DNA from: Calliopsis andreniformis
Taxonomy: Eukaryota; Arthropoda; Insecta; Hymenoptera; Andrenidae
DNA length: 64,000 bases
Reading direction: 5' to 3'
Assembly (NCBI RefSeq): GCF_051401765.1
Contig: NW_027480506.1
Location: 1,302,001 to 1,366,000, forward strand
The notes beneath the pieces are model-generated. The model made no database searches and was not told the origin of the DNA. It worked only from the letters and a program-made list of their open reading frames with translations. Of this stretch, positions 62,906 to 64,000 are shown one piece after another; within the stretch, counting starts at the first letter, position 1, and the number at the start of each line of letters is the position of its first letter. The translations under genes were made by a program, and so were the position numbers.

Positions 62906-64000
62906 AGGATTGAGGATTGAGAATTGAGAATTGAGGATTGAGGATTGAAGATTGAGGATTGGGTATTGAGGATTGAAGAATGAGGATTGAGGATTGAGGA
63001 TTGAGGATTGAGGATTGAAGAAAGAGTATTGAGGATTGAAGATTGAGGATTGGGGATTGAGAATTGAGGATTGAGGATTGAAGATTGAGGATGTGGGCTG
63101 AGGGTTGAGGATTGAGGTTTGAGGACTGAGGGCTGAGGATTGAGGATTGAGAATTGAGGATTGAGGATTGAGGATTGAAGATTGTGAATGAGGGCTCAGG
63201 GTTGAGGATTGAGGTTTGAGTATAGATCCCTGAGAATTCAGGATATTCTATTGAGTATTGAGAATTGAGGATTGATGGTTGAGTATTGAGGATTGAGGAT
63301 TGAGGCTTGAGGATTGAGTATTGAAGATTGAGGATTGATGATTGAGGATTGAGGATTGAGGATTGAGGATTGAGGATTTAGGATTGAAGATTGAGTATTC
63401 AGGATTGAGGGTTGAGGATTGAGGATTGAGGATTGAGGATTGAGTATTGAGGATTGAAGATTGAGGATTGGGGACTGAGGATTGAAGATTGAGGATTGAG
63501 GATTGAGTGTTGAGGATTGAGGATTGTGGATTGAAGATTCAGTATTGAGGATTGAAGATTGAGAATTGAGGATTGAGGATTGAGGATTGAGGACTGAGTG
63601 TTGAGGGTTGAGTGATGAGAATTGATGATTGTGGATAGAGGTTTGAAGATTGCAGATTGAGAATTGAGTATTGAAAACTGTGAATTGAGGATATTCTATT
63701 GAGGATTTAGGATTGACAACTGATTGTTGATGACTGAGAGCTGAAGATTGAGGATTCAGGAATGAGGATTCAGAATTGAGTATTCAGAATTGAGGTTTGA
63801 GAACCGAGGATTGAGGGTTGAGGATTGAGTATTGAAGATTGAAGATTGAGGATTGAGGATTGAGGATTGAAGATTGAGGATTGGGTATTGAGGATTGATG
63901 AATGAGGATTGAGGATTGATGATTTAGGATTGAGGTTTGAGGATTGAAGGTTGAGGATTGGGTATTGAGGATTGAAGAATGAGGATTGAGGATTGAGGAT

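Larger units (their letters stand above)
1..64000 (+). repeat. Heptamer satellite array, consensus GGATTGA, filling the window
   Basis: Every line of the window reads as tandem copies of GGATTGA or one- to three-base variants of it; common ones are GTATTGA, AGATTGA, GGACTGA, GGTTTGA, GAATTGA and GGATTGG. The last four positions (TTGA, and TGA above all) vary least. The + strand is very poor in C (the consensus has none) and rich in G (3 of 7), so strand asymmetry is extreme and constant in direction: I saw no inverted segment. Occasional 6-bp units (GGATGA, GGACGA) and rare 11-bp units shift the phase. No stretch over 300 bp departs from this pattern, so there is no gene-bearing gap to describe. 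Known biology: arrays of this size behave as satellite DNA in eukaryotes. Inference: constitutive heterochromatin. It could also be a giant interstitial VNTR. Confidence 0.97.
60481..64000 (+). repeat. Right-end array segment with HOR-R-like modules
   Basis: Regular heptamers return, with M2-type cores at 61177, 61946, 62624 and 63713, a D box at 62845 and a G box at 63185 of the TAGATCCCTGAG subtype. The variant GAACTGGTGATTG or GAATTGGTGATTGTGG with GGATAGTGGTTTG is shared by the cores at 61946 and 62624 and, in part, by those at 50861 and 54566. The array runs off the end of the window unbroken, so its true right edge is not seen. Confidence 0.75.

Noticed and set aside
1..64000. CRISPR array
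   Set aside because: Repeats are 7 bp and directly abutting; there are no spacers of constant length and no cas genes.
1..64000. Telomere tract
   Set aside because: The unit is not TTAGGG, TTTAGGG, TTAGG or another telomere repeat known to me, it is heavily diverged, and it is organised in kilobase higher-order units, which telomerase-made ends are not.
1..64000. Bacterial heptamer repeats such as cyanobacterial STRR
   Set aside because: Those are short intergenic arrays. A 64-kb gene-free block with higher-order repeats does not fit a bacterial chromosome, although I cannot exclude an unusual source from sequence alone.
1..64000. tRNA, rRNA or other structured RNA genes
   Set aside because: The + strand has too little C for extended base pairing, and no conserved RNA motif is visible on either strand.

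Overview
The whole 64 kb window is one uninterrupted array of a heptanucleotide satellite, consensus GGATTGA on the + strand (TCAATCC on the - strand). I see no gene, RNA gene, transposon, CRISPR array or unique-sequence island. Megasatellite scale, higher-order repeats and the absence of any bacterial gene content point to eukaryotic heterochromatin (pericentromeric, subtelomeric or interstitial). Short heptamer arrays exist in some bacteria, such as the STRR repeats of cyanobacteria, but an unbroken array of this length would be unexpected there. I cannot name the species.

The array has at least three levels. (1) The 7-bp unit, in which the NNNNTGA half is most constant. (2) Recurrent diverged landmarks of 50-180 bp that keep the heptamer rhythm but carry fixed substitutions. 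I call these the M core (about 80 copies by eye, in at least five subtypes), the G box, the D box and the S box. They recur in a fixed order inside larger units, much as monomer subtypes recur in alpha-satellite higher-order repeats. (3) Kilobase-scale higher-order repeats (HORs).

Layout: 1-10359 and 10360-20718 are two almost identical 10,359-bp units (HOR-L), followed by an 893-bp partial third copy to 21611. 21612-26153 is a mosaic. 26154-35782 and 35783-47229 are two copies of a second unit (HOR-R; 9,629 and 11,447 bp). The second is longer mainly because an internal 2.3-kb block (41234-45777) is doubled, and it also carries a replaced patch near 39.3-40.0 kb. 47230-58600 is a mosaic in which a 3-4 kb block occurs three times. 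58600-60480 is the most decayed stretch. 60480-64000 is again more regular and contains a clean 678-bp tandem duplication.

The long reading frames on the - strand are a geometric by-product. Because 7 is not a multiple of 3, every - frame of the consensus reads the same stop-free heptapeptide (S-I-L-N-P-Q-S), while every + frame meets a stop every 21 bases. I therefore annotate no CDS. The biology on view is satellite evolution: unequal exchange, local amplification and patchwork replacement. Whether the landmarks bind a protein is an open, testable question.
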